Assembly: GCA_037074765.1 (NCBI GenBank)
Contig: JBAMDO010000066.1
Location: 124,001-188,000, forward strand
Origin: Mansonella perstans
Lineage: Eukaryota; Nematoda; Chromadorea; Rhabditida; Onchocercidae
Direction of reading: 5' to 3'
DNA: 64,000 nucleotides
Position numbers and translations under genes: made by a program. This document shows positions 24,501 through 37,489 of this stretch, piece by piece. Under the pieces are notes generated by a model, which was not told the origin of the DNA, did not search any database, and saw only the letters and a program-made list of their open reading frames with translations. Every line of letters begins with the position of its first letter. Positions within the stretch are counted from its first letter, which is position 1.

Positions 24501-25306
24501 TTTCTTATTTCTAAAATCTTAATCTATTTTTTTTGTTTGTAGTACAACGAATTTTCAAACTTGGCTTTTTTTTTATTAGTAACATGCGAAATTCCATTAA
24601 ATTATACTCATTATGTATTTGTTTTCAAATAAAATTGTGTAAATGGAAAAAAGTTTGAAACTACTGTAACTTTTTAAATCACTGGTTATCAACTGGTGAG
24701 CGAGAATTAAAATATGGATGGACCACAGTGACCGATATGCAAGGAGTAGAAAACGCTGTATGGCTCTGTTTTGATAAAAAGTTTATTTTTGACTGGACAG
24801 AATCTATTATTTTTGAATCTTATTCGAAATTAAAAAGCGAAAATGGTCGATGATCAGTAGCCAGTGCTTAAACGAACCAACTATTTAATTTTGACATAAT
24901 AAATCAAATTTATTGCTATTGTTACTAATCATTATTATCGCTGATATTATCGAATGAGGGATATTGTTGCCTTACATGAAATGTGATTCATTCTATATTC
25001 ACTAATGATAATCAGGAAGGATACATTTCTGATCAATTGCTAATTAGATATAAAACTCATGTGATTCAATCAGTAGCACTCAGAACCATGTGATTTTTAT
25101 TGTTCCACTTTTAAATATTTCAACAGACCTGACAGAATGGAATTTATTTGATAGTGTAATAAATCATAGAATAGTTTGAAATCTATTCTGTCAATATTTC
25201 TGTCGAAATCACTTCACATCACATCATTTATGATTTGATTTGATCGATTCCCAAGTAGGATTTCGAAGTTTGGTCTTTACTTTACTTCACTTTTTAACTG
25301 CTGCAG
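21510..25306. other. Intergenic, no supported gene
   Basis: AT-rich. A short direct repeat (ATTCATCAGTGATTTTCACT-like) lies at about 22235-22280. No exon chain or RNA gene was recognised. Confidence 0.4.
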
Positions 25307-25416
25307 GTCATTTTAGTGAATTAATTGAGAACAGAAAAGATATTGGATTCGGCGTACATAACAACAGCAATGATCTGGGGCAAATCGTGAAATTTGGATG
25401 TAATTTTAGATTTTGA
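25307..25416 (+). pseudogene. Isolated CAP/SCP-like exon or relic
   Basis: A CTGCAG acceptor precedes 36 open codons ending in TGA. They begin GHFSELIENRKDIGFGVHN and end with a Cys-containing tail (VKFGCNFRF). The pattern GHF-(S/T)-x-hydrophobic-I/V followed by K-x-I-G-(F/C)-G is the second half of a CAP (SCP/TAPS) domain, which normally reads GHFTQ-VWK. The Trp-Lys of the family is replaced here (Glu-Asn), and no partner exon carrying the first CAP half was found nearby. It is therefore either a decayed copy or part of a gene whose other exons I missed. The family call is tentative. Confidence 0.28.
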
Positions 25417-26541
25417 AATTTGCTTAAATACTCAAATATCTTTTAGCGGTTGAGATAAGTAGTAAAAGCGAATAACTGATTCCAAAATATGATTAAGCAA
25501 ACAAAAAAAGAGAAAAGGAAAGCATTGGTAAAAAGAGAAAAGGAAAGTATTGATGATACTAATGAATTTTGAAATATCTCATTCCAATAATGAAAATTCA
25601 CCATGAATTAAGGCGCTTTTGAATGGAGCTGTTTTTTAACGATAATTGAGAGCAACAAAATTTCGCAAAGACCTAGTAGGGAGATGATATCTCAATCATT
25701 AAAGATATTTAGATATGAGCGCAAAATTGTCATTGATAAAAATATCGCACCCAGCGAAAATTAGATTCCTCTCTTCATATCATCCTTCTAATTTTCATTG
25801 GTTCTTTATGGTTGCATCATTTGAAAGTTTTCTTATCAATTAATTCTAACAGATCAGCAGATAAATGTTGGTTTTTGCAACTTTTGAGCTCAAAATATTT
25901 ACCATTTATAATCTTGTGACTTATTTTCTGCATACAATATTTGACTATTTCAAAAAAATGAGAATTGGAAGAAAAAAGGAAAAGCAGAAATGAAGCCTTT
26001 GCCTTTTTATACAAATTTTTATAACATTTTAGAGAGTCGTAAATAGTTCTAAATGGCTTAAAGTGATTCATTTCCCAAAATTTAAAATCGATCAAGAAAT
26101 ATGAAAATAAAAATCTTTCTCTCATTCTTTATTTGCACCGCAAAAATTCTCATTTAGTCTTTGATTTCTGTTCCTCTACAAAGAAAAGCTAAAAAAAAAA
26201 ACTTTCTAAACGATTGATGGTTTTTCAAGTCAAAAAAAACTTTTGCTCTCATTTCAAAAATCTACTAAAAGATGTTCATATTTTTTCAAAATGATTATTA
26301 CTATTGTGAAATGTTGGACCTTTTCCATTTTTGTTGAATATTAATAGAAAAATGATTGATACAAAAACTTCTGATTATTATCCTATTGCTTTGGCTCTGT
26401 CGAAAGATAGTATAGGAAAAGTTGGAATGAAATATTTCAATCGGATAGCATTCAGATTGAGATGGTACGTTGAAATGCTTTTTAATTTTCATTGATCTCA
26501 AGCGTTTTATTTTATCCTTTTTTAAGTTTAAATATTTTTAA
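25417..26541. other. Intergenic upstream of the zinc transporter
   Basis: AT-rich. A 28-bp-period direct repeat (AAAAAGAGAAAAGGAAAG twice) lies at about 25504-25555. The promoter and any upstream untranslated exon of the transporter would be here. No coding signal. Confidence 0.4.
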
Positions 26542-29500
26542 ATGAGTTTTTTTTCGCAAATATTTTCTAATGAAAACTGCAATTCTAGGTTAATGTCTCG
26601 AGATCAGTCCGAGTCAACGCAAAATATTGCAAACCATTTAGAGAGCATCAATGATGACACGCCATTATATTACTGTGATAGGAATAACAAATCAAACAGC
26701 GATACTAGGTTTGTTTTTGTCTGTTTCATAAAATCAAGACTGATATTGTTTGCTGGTCACACAATTAGCTACCACTGTCGAAATTATTTAAAAAAATTTT
26801 TGGCAGCTTTTGTTTTGTTTTTTTCAGGATTAAAAGTTAAAAGTTAATAAAACTTTCCGCTTTTTTGTTCTTTTTTCCGGCTCTATTTCAGCAGTTTTTA
26901 CTGAAAGACATTAAAATTTTCGAGAATTTTTCATCTTAAAAATAATTTTTTTTGCAGGAAAGCAGAACGAACACTTTATATTGTATCGGCGGTAACAGCT
27001 ATGTTTATAATAATTGAATTCTTGGGTGGCTTCTTTGCTAATAGTTTGGCAATTATGACTGATGCTGGCCATATGGTTTCTGATCTGTTAAGCTTTTTTG
27101 TTGGTATTATTGCTATCAGATTGGCGCAAAAAAAGCCTACAAAACGTTTACCATTTGGATATTACAGGGCTGAAGTATTGGGTGCATTGATCAGGTGAGA
27201 GTATTATTAATCAACGTTTTTAATTATCAAAATATTTTGATATAACATTCAATTTCATTTTCAGTGTAGCGATGATCTGGATACTAACGGGCATACTTGT
27301 ATACGCAGCTATTCAAAGAATAATTGGACAAGCTTTTAACGTCAATGCAACGGTTATGTTGTATACGGCAGCGATAGGTGTACTATTCAATATTATAATA
27401 GGTCTTATTTTGCATTTCGGGAAAACAACGCATTCACATTTTGGAATGCCGCATAGTCATGGAAATGAGAAAACATTTCCTATTGATGTGGAGGTTATAT
27501 TTCAATCTTAATTCCGTTCAGTTCCCATTATTCAATTTTGATTTAATTTGATTTACTTTCTGATTATTTATGATTGCAGAGCATTTAAGAGAAAAAATTA
27601 AAATTAATTTACATTTTAGGAAGGTACATGTAAAGTTTACTACAATAATATAAAAGATATTAAATGTGAACAGGATAATAATGCGAATGTCATTAAAACG
27701 ATTGATGCCACTGATCATGATCATCAGGTACACGAATACGAGGTTACTTTTTATTAATTTCAATTTTCGTACCACTGATTTCTGCAAAATGTTTGTTTCA
27801 AAATTTGCGTTGATCACACACCGCAGTATTTAGGTTTAACTTTCATTTCCTAAAAGTTTGATATATGCGATTGTATAAGTTGCACTCTTATAACGGTATA
27901 ACATCAGGATGTTTAATTATAATTAATAATAAAGTTGGCAAGATCCAGAATGCTAAGCTGAGTTTCATGATGTTCAAAATTCCAAAGTATGAATGTAATT
28001 ATCTAATTTTTTTATTTTGTTTCATAGTCGTAATTTTGGAGCGCTAATGGAAATTTTTAAATTGCATTTTACGAATCCATTAAAAGTAGATTCAAATAAC
28101 AATGACTTGAAAAGAATCTTTTAGAAAAATTAAATTAAATGAACGCTGATTAGAATAGATGAATAAATAAAGACAAAATGTTCGGATTTATTAATTAAAA
28201 ATATTTTAGAGTAACATCAATATTCGAGCTGCATTTGTTCATGTTCTTGGTGATTTACTGCAATCTTTCGGTGTACTATCTGCTGCATTAATAATTAAAT
28301 TCACAAATTATCCATTGGCTGATCCTATCTGTACATTTCTTTTTTCAATTCTCGTCATAGTTCGTGCTTTTTAATTCGAATTTTTTTTTTGTTTTAAGTC
28401 TCTTTTCTGAACTAATCCATTTTTTGGATTGAGTTTTACCTCATTGAGTTTCTTTTTAATAGAAAAGGAAATATATAAAAAATTCCTCGCAATTTTTTAG
28501 TTGACATCATTTTCAATAGTTCGAGATTCGATACTAATTTTGATGGAAGCATCGCCGAGACATATTAATGTGGATAATTTATATAACGAACTATGTAGCA
28601 TTGAAGGTTTGTTTTGATTTCTCTTTTTTTTAGAAATTTAAAAATAAAAATTGGAATCGAGGTTTTAATTAATCTTGTCTCTCATTGTGTATCTGATTGA
28701 AAAATAGAAACTGAACAATAAAATCCAGAGCGTATGAAGAGAAATGAAGCTTTAGCCGATAAGATTTTTGGCATATCAATGCTAAGTATCATTTAATATC
28801 AACATGTTCTTGTGGACACAGCAGTTTAGATTTTCCAACCAAGAGTTCATGTTGAGATGAATGATCTAAGACATAAAATGATATTTTCGATTAGGTAAAA
28901 CGGAAAGTAGAAAAAAGGAGATGGAATGAATTATATTATATATTGGTTCTAAGATTGATCAGTAAAATTCAATGAAATATTTCGAAGTTTTGAAGCAGAT
29001 TTTAAGTTCTATTTTATTGGGAAATTAAAAATTAATCAAAGAATCCTTCCCTTTCATCCAATTTTATTGTTGTGAATTTGCTAGAACAAATAATGAGGAA
29101 TATTAAATTCTGAAGGAGTCCAAGATGTGCATTCGCTTCGAGTGTGGTCATTAACCATGGATAAAGTGGCCATATCGGTGCATTTGGACACCAAAAAAAG
29201 TTGCGATTCGAATCATGTGGTGCATGAAGCTAATGAAAAGTTGAAATCTAAGCATGGAATTCATTTTATCACTATTCAGGCAACTATATATCTTATCAAT
29301 GTTAATCACTTTAAATATGCGGTAAAAAGACAGAAAAATTTTGAAATGATAACAGAAGTCAATCTATTCTATATACCAGAAACTAGCAGAATAAAATTGG
29401 ATATGGTGTTTATGAAAACCATTTTTTGGAGTTTTACTTTAAAGATATAAGTGGATCTTAATTCAAATTTTTCTTAAATATTAAATATCCAAATAAACAC

Positions 29501-29661
29501 CACATCCACATCCAATTTTATTCGTCTATTTCAGGTGTTTTAGTCCTGTTTAAAGTTTTAATTCAGTGACAAATTTTTAGGTGCAATGCATATGCCGGAG
29601 TGTTTCACAACATTCATTTTCAAGTACAACAACAACAGTTCAGGACATTCCAAGAAAGTAG
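26542..29661 (+). CDS. SLC30/ZnT-family (cation diffusion facilitator) zinc transporter
   Basis: Eight exons: 26542-26708, 26958-27194, 27265-27493, 27620-27727, 28210-28359, 28501-28606, 29116-29279 and 29581-29661. They give 413 residues in continuous phase. The architecture is the six-helix CDF fold. Helix 2 carries HxxxD (TDAGHMVSD) and helix 5 the second HxxxD (FVHVLGD), the paired zinc sites. Between helices 4 and 5 is a His-rich loop ([12 protein letters not shown], then DHDHQ). The cytosolic C-terminal domain contains [17 protein letters not shown]. The closest vertebrate group is ZnT2/3/4/8, which moves zinc from cytosol into vesicles or out of the cell in exchange for protons. The intron after exon 7 starts with GC, not GT. 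ATG at 26593 is an alternative start. Confidence 0.93.
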
Positions 29662-30840
29662 CGAATCTCATTGCAGTGCAAACTTCTGGACTGTTAAATA
29701 ATAATGATTTTTGGACTATTAAATGAGAGTGATTAGAGAATGCAACGATATCCCGCTCAAATGGATTGCAACTTAATGTCCTAATATTTTATAAAAATAT
29801 CACGCTATGGATCGACGATATGAAGTAGCAGAGAGTGATACTTAGAGAAAGTTTGATACTGTCACAATTCATACTGATAATTTCAAGATAAACTGAAACT
29901 CTTCGAGATTCATTAAATCTAACAAAGGATCATTAATTCTGGTTAGAACTCTTGCATTCTGCTATAGAATAATGACCAAATTTTTGGTCTATTCAAAATA
30001 AACATCTTAACACTGAAGCCCGCCTTTCTCATCGTACTACAAACACGATAAAAAGACTGGTACATCAAGTAATCTCACCCTCTGGATCGCTTCATTATTA
30101 GTCAAAAAAATCAAGAAACACATATGACTTGAAAGGTTAACAACTTACCGCCTTACGCAAAAGCTATGTCATATAAACTTTAGGCTTAATTTGAAACTTT
30201 ACTAAGACAGACTTTTATTCCTGTTTCCTTTATTTCTTGATTGCCGCCTGTTGCCTCTATTGCCTTTCCGGCATAAATGTTGTATATTTGTTCACTAACT
30301 GACAAATTACAACATGTGAATATTACAAATATTGCTTCTCCATTTATATATATGTAGCAAGAACTTATAAACTTTTAATAGTAATTTACAAATCATAAGT
30401 TATAAAGATAGAGCAAACTAACGAGCTTGTACGAAAATACCCCAAACAAACAAAACAATTTTTTAGGAAAATGCGAAAAAAATCAAAAATTTTTTGGCTG
30501 AAAATATAGATAATAAATTTTTCTTCGAAGTAAAAATAGAAGAATCCCTTGTAAAAACCGGTCAAAAATTTCTCAAACAAAAGCCGAATTACATCCGGAA
30601 AAACTCAAAATAAAATCATAAATCCTTTTGGCAGAGTTCACGGTATATTCTGAGAAAATGCATCATTCCTTCTTCAAGGGTGCCCTGTAAAATACTGCTT
30701 GTTACTGATGAATGTTCTCTATTTAAAACTAATAAAAATTCACTGTTTAATTTCTCAGTACATTATTGCATTTCAACAATATGAAGAGAATTTAAAATAA
30801 AGTCTAACGGAATGCGGCATCTTGAATTCAGCAACTGATC
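29662..30840. other. Convergent intergenic region (zinc transporter / SART1)
   Basis: The 3' ends of the plus-strand zinc transporter and minus-strand SART1 gene face each other here. AATAAA at 29997-30002 is a candidate poly(A) signal for the transporter. No exon-like sequence was seen. Confidence 0.45.
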
Positions 30841-33800
30841 TCAAATCTTTATAATATCACTTCTCATATAGAAACAAACTAACCCCGTATCTCTTCCAGA
30901 ACCACTCAAAATAATATATGGGGTTTGCAACGTTTCTTGTTTCTTTAATTGTTTGTTAAGTGTTCCCAGTGGTGTATCCATTGAATTCATTTTCTTCATG
31001 AGCTCCTTCTTCTCCTGTTTCGCTTGTCTCTTTTCAATTTGCTTCTTTCCTGGTCCTTTTCCATGGAATCTGGAAAAAAATTGATGTGGCATTGTCAATA
31101 GTTTCAAATTTTAATTAAATTACATATAGTGTCATAAGTTCTTTCTACTCATTCGTAAATAAGTTAATCAGACTAACTTCCAACTAAGAACACGAAATGC
31201 ATCTTTTGATTCCATTTCTTTTCCACGTTCATCGACATATGTTATACGTATATCTGGTCTGTAATCTGCTTTTTCTGGGAATGGTCGCACAGGCCCTGTG
31301 CCAGTTGTTCCCATTCGTTCTAGTTTCTTCGTATATTTCTCTTCAATATCACTGCAAAATGAAATATTATATCCAAAATTATATAAATCTAAAAGAACAT
31401 TAAGATGGCAAAAGAAATAAAATAACGCGACATTTACAATCATTATAAATAATATAAATAGACTACAAATATTAGGTTACATGTTTACATAAACATGATT
31501 CATGTAATATTTCATACAAACAGGGAGTATCTAACCTTTTGACAGTATGGTGCAAAGATCCAAACATAATACAAAGAAAATATACGCAAACTTCAGAAAA
31601 AATGAAAAAACATACTATCGACTAGTCTCAATTTGCGAGAAACGTTTGCTTTCCAAATGTTTCAGTGATGGACCTTTCACTTTGCGCTCTTTACCAGCAT
31701 CAAGATAACCTTTCTCGGCAGCAGACTTTAACATCGCAGCAACACCCTTTGTTACATCACGTTCTTCACCCAGCACATTATATGCTTCTTCATCGCTATC
31801 CTAAAATTTGAGAAACATTAAGCCAAACATGGCTCAATTGCCTATTATACTGCATGCTTCGAATAAATGAGTTGATAAAGCGCAAACCTTATTTTTTTCA
31901 CAAAATACTTACATCACTTTCTCCAGTCAGCTTCCTAGTTTTTCTGTCATCATAAGTAGATGTTGACGCAGTTGCTTCTGTCCATTTACCTTTCATTTCT
32001 TGTTCTGATTTCTTATGATTGCGATGTCCCCTGCAACATATGATCAATATAAATGGACAAAGATATTTGCAATTAACTTGAAACAATTTGTGGGATAACT
32101 GTAATAGCTAAAAAATAAAAAATACAAACAATTATTTTATAAATGAAAAAACATACTCAGTTGGTACATGAACAGCACTTGGCTCCTCTTCCACTTCTGT
32201 TTTTAAAGCTTCCGGTTCGTTCAATTCTCTAATATCCACTGCATCCTGCCGGTTACCAGCTAAGCCGTATGTAGGAATCTCACCTGGAAAGATAATAACA
32301 AAATTTCGTTAACTTTCTCACAAACTCATGTTAAATCGAAATTACAATGTCGTCCGTGAATACCTAAATTCCGGCAATATTCCATTGTAGAATCAATAAC
32401 AACACCGCCATTATCAATTCCTTCTTCAACGTCCATCGGTTCTTCCTTTATTGAATGTATCTTCATCAATTCATGTACCTGAAAATTACCGAGTAAATAA
32501 GTAAATAAGTAAATAAATGCTAAAACATAAACCCTGACTGACTCTTTGGTAATATTTACCAGCATTTAAAATGCAGGCTATATTAAATTTACAAAATGTG
32601 CTTAACCTTTAATGCAGAATCGCTTTCTGGATTTTCCCTCTTAAATTCATGCTGTTTAAGTTTACGAGCACGGTCCAACATTAGTGTTAGCTCTTCTTTG
32701 GCATCATCCTCGATCACAACATTGGATAAATCCACACCACTAACCAGATCTAAAATAATGAAAACCATACTGAGCAACTACTTTAATAATAATGCAGATT
32801 TTTCAAACTAAATCAAAAAAAAAGACAAAAAGAATACCATACCATCATCGTCATCATCATCATCATTTTCTTCTTCTTCCACTTGTTTAGCCAATTTGTT
32901 CAAGTTTTGTATGTCTACGAAAGCGCTCGTTTCTGCAGAACGCCAACTACCCTAAATTAAGACAAAACCAATAAAAACCTTGTTGCGGGAATAAACGATA
33001 TCGAAACAATGAATAAACAAGCAGATTAACAGCATATACACAACCTTTTTCTCGTCGTCATCTGCAAGTTCTCCATCTTCCAGATTCGGTTTATCTTTTA
33101 TGATTTTCCCTTCCTCTTTAATTCCAACTTCTTCTGCACTGCGCTGCCGATTTACTAGCTCGGCCGTTCTAAAAAAATTATTTAAAAGTTCAGAGAAACA
33201 AAGAAGTAAAATATTATAAATCTCCGAAAGAAAAAGATTTATATGAGCTGTAATTTCTAGTATAGGCTATTCCTGCTAGACACCAACACTTTAAAAATCC
33301 TGAAAATAAGAAAAAATCCCAATAATTCAAATGGTAAATCACAACGCTAATTCCTTTTTACAGACCTTTCAATACTGTCACCTAATGCAGGCTCATCCGG
33401 AATAAGATCATCAGCTTTCAACATCTTTTCCTTTCGCTTACGCAATTTCTTGTCTTTTTTTGACTTTGGTCGGCGAAATGAAAGCATTTCTTCCTGAAAA
33501 AGTCATATCACTTTCTTCATATATCATTATTCTAAAAAACAATTCCTTACGGACAGTAAAAGCAACTGTACTGCACCAGTAATCGATCAAAACGTTTATT
33601 AATTCAAACCTCAGTATAAAATTCACTGGCTACCATATACTTTGATGTTTCCAACGATTCCAGTTTCTTGTTTGCCATAAATAACTTCCGACGCATTTCC
33701 ATTTCTTCTTGCTCCTTATCAATATCAACTTCGCCATCCTCACCTCAACATATTACACGTAATTCAAAACTTGAGCATAAAGTTAACAGTTGAAATGGAT

Positions 33801-35740
33801 GCTATCAGCAGCCAAATCAGCAGGTAGGATGATTTTATGGATTGACGTTGAACATTTGGGACCTTTTTCAACATATGAACGGCTATTTTCATAGACCATG
33901 GCCGAAGAATGACCTATGCAAAATGATCGACACAACAGATACGAAACATAGTGAATAGTAAATAAACGATAAGACTTCGAATTTATTTAAATGCGTACCT
34001 AAACGGAAAGTCTTCTTTGCTTCGCCTTCCAAATCATCGTATTTTGATAGAAGACCCTTATCTTTTGGCTGAAAATTATGCATACTATTATATAAGGCAT
34101 AAAATAATTACTACTAAACTGTTTCGGAAATACACCGGATTTCAAAACAGACCATTCCATATTCATCGAATTCTTCTTCGTAAGGCTCATAGCGGTTCTT
34201 CTTTTTCTTTAATTCGACATTTTTCTGATGCCTCTGGTTTTCAGCCAAATTCGGATTTACAAGAATTTCCTCACCCTCATCCAGAACACCTTAAATATTT
34301 TGATGTAACCTAAATGAATAAAATGCATTAAGAAATACCTCTAGAAATAATTGAAAACTTCAGAAAGTACAGTGCTGAACTCTTAACCTTTATCTTCAAG
34401 GACTAAGACAGTTTCATTATTCTCCAAGAAATCCTCCTTCGCATGGCCCACCACTAAGCCCGCGAGATCTGATTTCTGCTGAAAAAATGTAATTGTGAAA
34501 CATAAACTTGTTGAAAAAATTATTATAAAGGTACAGTTCCGAAAATAATTATAAGAATCATGCCTTACCCCGCGTTTTTTACTTCTTTTGATCTGTTTCA
34601 CTTTGTTTTCCTCGCTTATCAATGCGTTAACACCAAAATCTGCATCCATATCATCCAGAATTTTAGCCTGAGAAAGTACCCATTGTATTCATATCTCCCA
34701 CAACATCGCACTATTTGCGGAACATTCTCAACTCACTTAGATTTTCTGCCTTTACGACATTTAACTATCAGCCTACAAATTTAAAAAGTAAATGATCTGA
34801 GAAAAGACTAATCAGGATTTACTCTTTCTTCTGCCTTTTTTCGCTCTTCTTCCAATTCACGATTTTTTGCAACCCACGAAACTGCATCTTCCTCGGAATC
34901 AGAATCCGCCAATGGCTTCAATTTCAGTATTTTTTCATAGAGCCTTCGTTTATCACGAGCTGCCTAAATTTACTGAGTTTAGAATAATTCTATGAATTTT
35001 TAATGCTACATTTATTATGGAACAAAAAGATCTCTAAAAGTAAAATATTTAAATTTGTGAAGGAATCAAACCGATAATTTCTCGCGCATTTCTTCAGCTC
35101 TCTTTTTTTCTCCCAAATGTTCAGCTTTTTTATGTACGAATTCCATTCCATCTTCTTTGTAGACTTTTTCTACACCTTCACTTCCTTCCACTTCACGTTC
35201 TTTCGGTCCACTATCTATTTCAAGTGGAGCTAAACCAAGCGATGCTCGCAACTTATTGGTTTCCTCAATTGATATACTTTCTTCACTGCAAATAATGATA
35301 TTGTAAGGTTTTGTTTAAAAACAGTATATGAATTATTCTGAAATTATCAATATAGATCAAAATAAAATATCTAAAGCACATTGTGAAATTGTAATCAAAA
35401 CAGTACTTCTTATTGGATGAAGGTGTACCCGGTGACTTTGTTTTACGTTTTCCTTTATCTACACGTCTTGATCTGAAAAAAGAAAAAAAAACAAACTTAT
35501 TGAAATTTATTGTAAAATGAGAAAACTATCAAAAATTACAACGATTACGCAACGTTTACTGAAATTTACTGAAATTCATGGAAATTTGAAAATTAATCGG
35601 AACATTTAAGAAACTAAAAGTAATCATTTCACTTACTTTCTTTCTGGACTTCGAGATATGGAACGTTGTTTATTCTCATCTGATGAATCGTTATCTTTTC
35701 CAGTTTTACGTTTCCGACGATGATGCGAATCACGGCCCAT
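30841..35740 (-). CDS. SART1: SART1 / Snu66 homologue, U4/U6.U5 tri-snRNP splicing factor
   Basis: Twenty exons in consistent phase: 35637-35740, 35407-35472, 35072-35285, 34823-34963, 34569-34667, 34388-34478, 34153-34289, 33999-34068, 33863-33913, 33610-33743, 33366-33493, 33045-33168, 32843-32951, 32607-32749, 32364-32478, 32157-32283, 31913-32030, 31616-31800, 31178-31351 and 30841-31069. They give 852 residues. The N-terminus is a basic RS-type region (RSISRSPERK). Family blocks follow in order: SIEETNKLRASLGLAPLE, EKKRAEEMREKL, DLAGLVVGHAKEDFLE, LLSKYDDLEGEAKKTFRL, RKEKMLKADDLIPDEP, GEIPTYGLAGNR, FHGKGPGKK, and TPLGT followed by TPYIILSGSGR. SART1 joins U4/U6 to U5 snRNP before spliceosome activation in the nucleus. 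The protein ends in RDTGLVCFYMRSDIIKI instead of the family's usual tail, perhaps through an unrecognised last intron. Acidic Asp-runs occur mid-protein. Confidence 0.95.
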
Positions 35741-37489
35741 TCTTTTTCCCACACTATCACTGATAAAGTGATTATTATAAAAAGATAAATTATCAAATTA
35801 AATTATCAAATTAAATAATCAAAGAAATATCAAATTACATTCATTTTACAACCACCAAATCCTCCATTATCTAATATTAAATCATCTACCAATAGAATTA
35901 GAATTCTTTCTCATTTTTCAGGCTTTGGCTTCAAGACCAACACAATCGTTTTTGTGCTGTAAGATAAATCACAGCATAGTATAACATCATTGGAGCGGGA
36001 ATTTTAAAAGCAGTGCAATAAGGCAGTGTTTGAAGAGTTGGGTAAGAGATAAATTGAGAATTGGAGACTTCATAGTTGAAGATAGCTAAAGATTTGGAAG
36101 TTTTACCAAGATTCTTTGGGAATTTTTTTCAAATTAAAAAAAATTTCAATTTTCAAAATGTTTTATGACATTTATTCAGGATTTTTTAACTTTCAATTGT
36201 TTGCATTAATTTAATTTCATTGCGCAGAAATCTGCTTGTTTAAAAAATTCATAAAACATGACATATAGGTTAAATGATGGAATGAAATTACGCTGTGCAA
36301 TGAGTGCCTTCTTTTAAATTAATTTTTCCATTTTCTTTCGAAGAACGAAATTTTTGCGTTTCCTTTTAAAATGTCAAATATGATATCAATTAACTAATTA
36401 ATTTGAGATTGACTTGCTCATTTGCCCTAAATGAAACATTTCTGCTCTTTTTATCTTCTTCGCAAACAATTTAGTAGCTCAAAATTTAAACACTTTTGGG
36501 ATGTTTGTTTTCACATCGCGCAATCACAATACCATATCTTGTATTCGGTAAATGAAATATTGTACAGTTTGAAGAGGGTGCATTCAATAATTACAGTTGC
36601 ATAGTACAATGCCACACTTTAGTGAACCATTTCTAAAAGAATTTTTGGCGGCAAAGTTTTTGATCATCTTGCTTAAGTGCTTGTGGAATTGTATAGGTCA
36701 GAGGTCATGGCGAGTGATAGGTAAGATAAGAGTGATAGGCGTCATTAGTGATATTGTGCATTTTTTCTGGCATAAAAGTTCTCAGAAAATTGTATTTTGG
36801 GATTAAATTTTACGAACCTTTCAGCATTCAAATTTTTTATGCGACTGAGTGAGTGTGTGTGTGTGTGTGTTATAGTTAAGCTGCCAAAGATTATGCAGCA
36901 AAATATAAAATTAAGAATTTTAGAATGATCCATCATTGCCATACTTGAATTCAGGTGGGAACATGTGTGTATCAGCTTTTCCTAACTCTTCTAATATCAT
37001 TATTGTCTAGTAAGGTTGCACGTAGTAAGCCTTAGGCGATGTGAGTGTATTATTAACCTACTTAATGAAAGATGATGCGATTCAGAATTTTTCTAAAATT
37101 TCATATTTCAATCTTTTTCCTTTTGGACGCTAATATTGAATTTTTGCAAGTTATTGTTGAGCATTTGAACTCTTCATTTTTCGTCTTATGTACTTTTAAG
37201 TTTAATTCTGGAAAGGCTATCTGTTTATTTATTTTGCAAAAATTTAAAAGTTTGTTCTACAAAAGTCTTTCCATATATTTACTCAAACTAAAAAATGACT
37301 GCATAAAGTTGTAAGACTGAGAAATGATCTATGTGCTCTACTTCATTGTGTTATATATTTCTCGGAAATTGCTTTAATTAAAATTTTTGCCTCAGGAACG
37401 AAGAAGCAAAATCCATTCTCACATTCAATACACATACATACACAGACATTTCTAAGTGGACTAACTAAAACAGCTTTTCGCTAAATACA
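35741..37489. promoter_or_regulatory. Divergent intergenic region between SART1 and CKS1
   Basis: Both housekeeping genes start outward from this 1.75 kb segment, so it holds both promoters. A (GT)n microsatellite lies at about 36853-36870. Just before the CKS1 ATG, AACTAAAACAG could serve as a cis or spliced-leader acceptor. No exon with a family signature was found. Confidence 0.4.
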
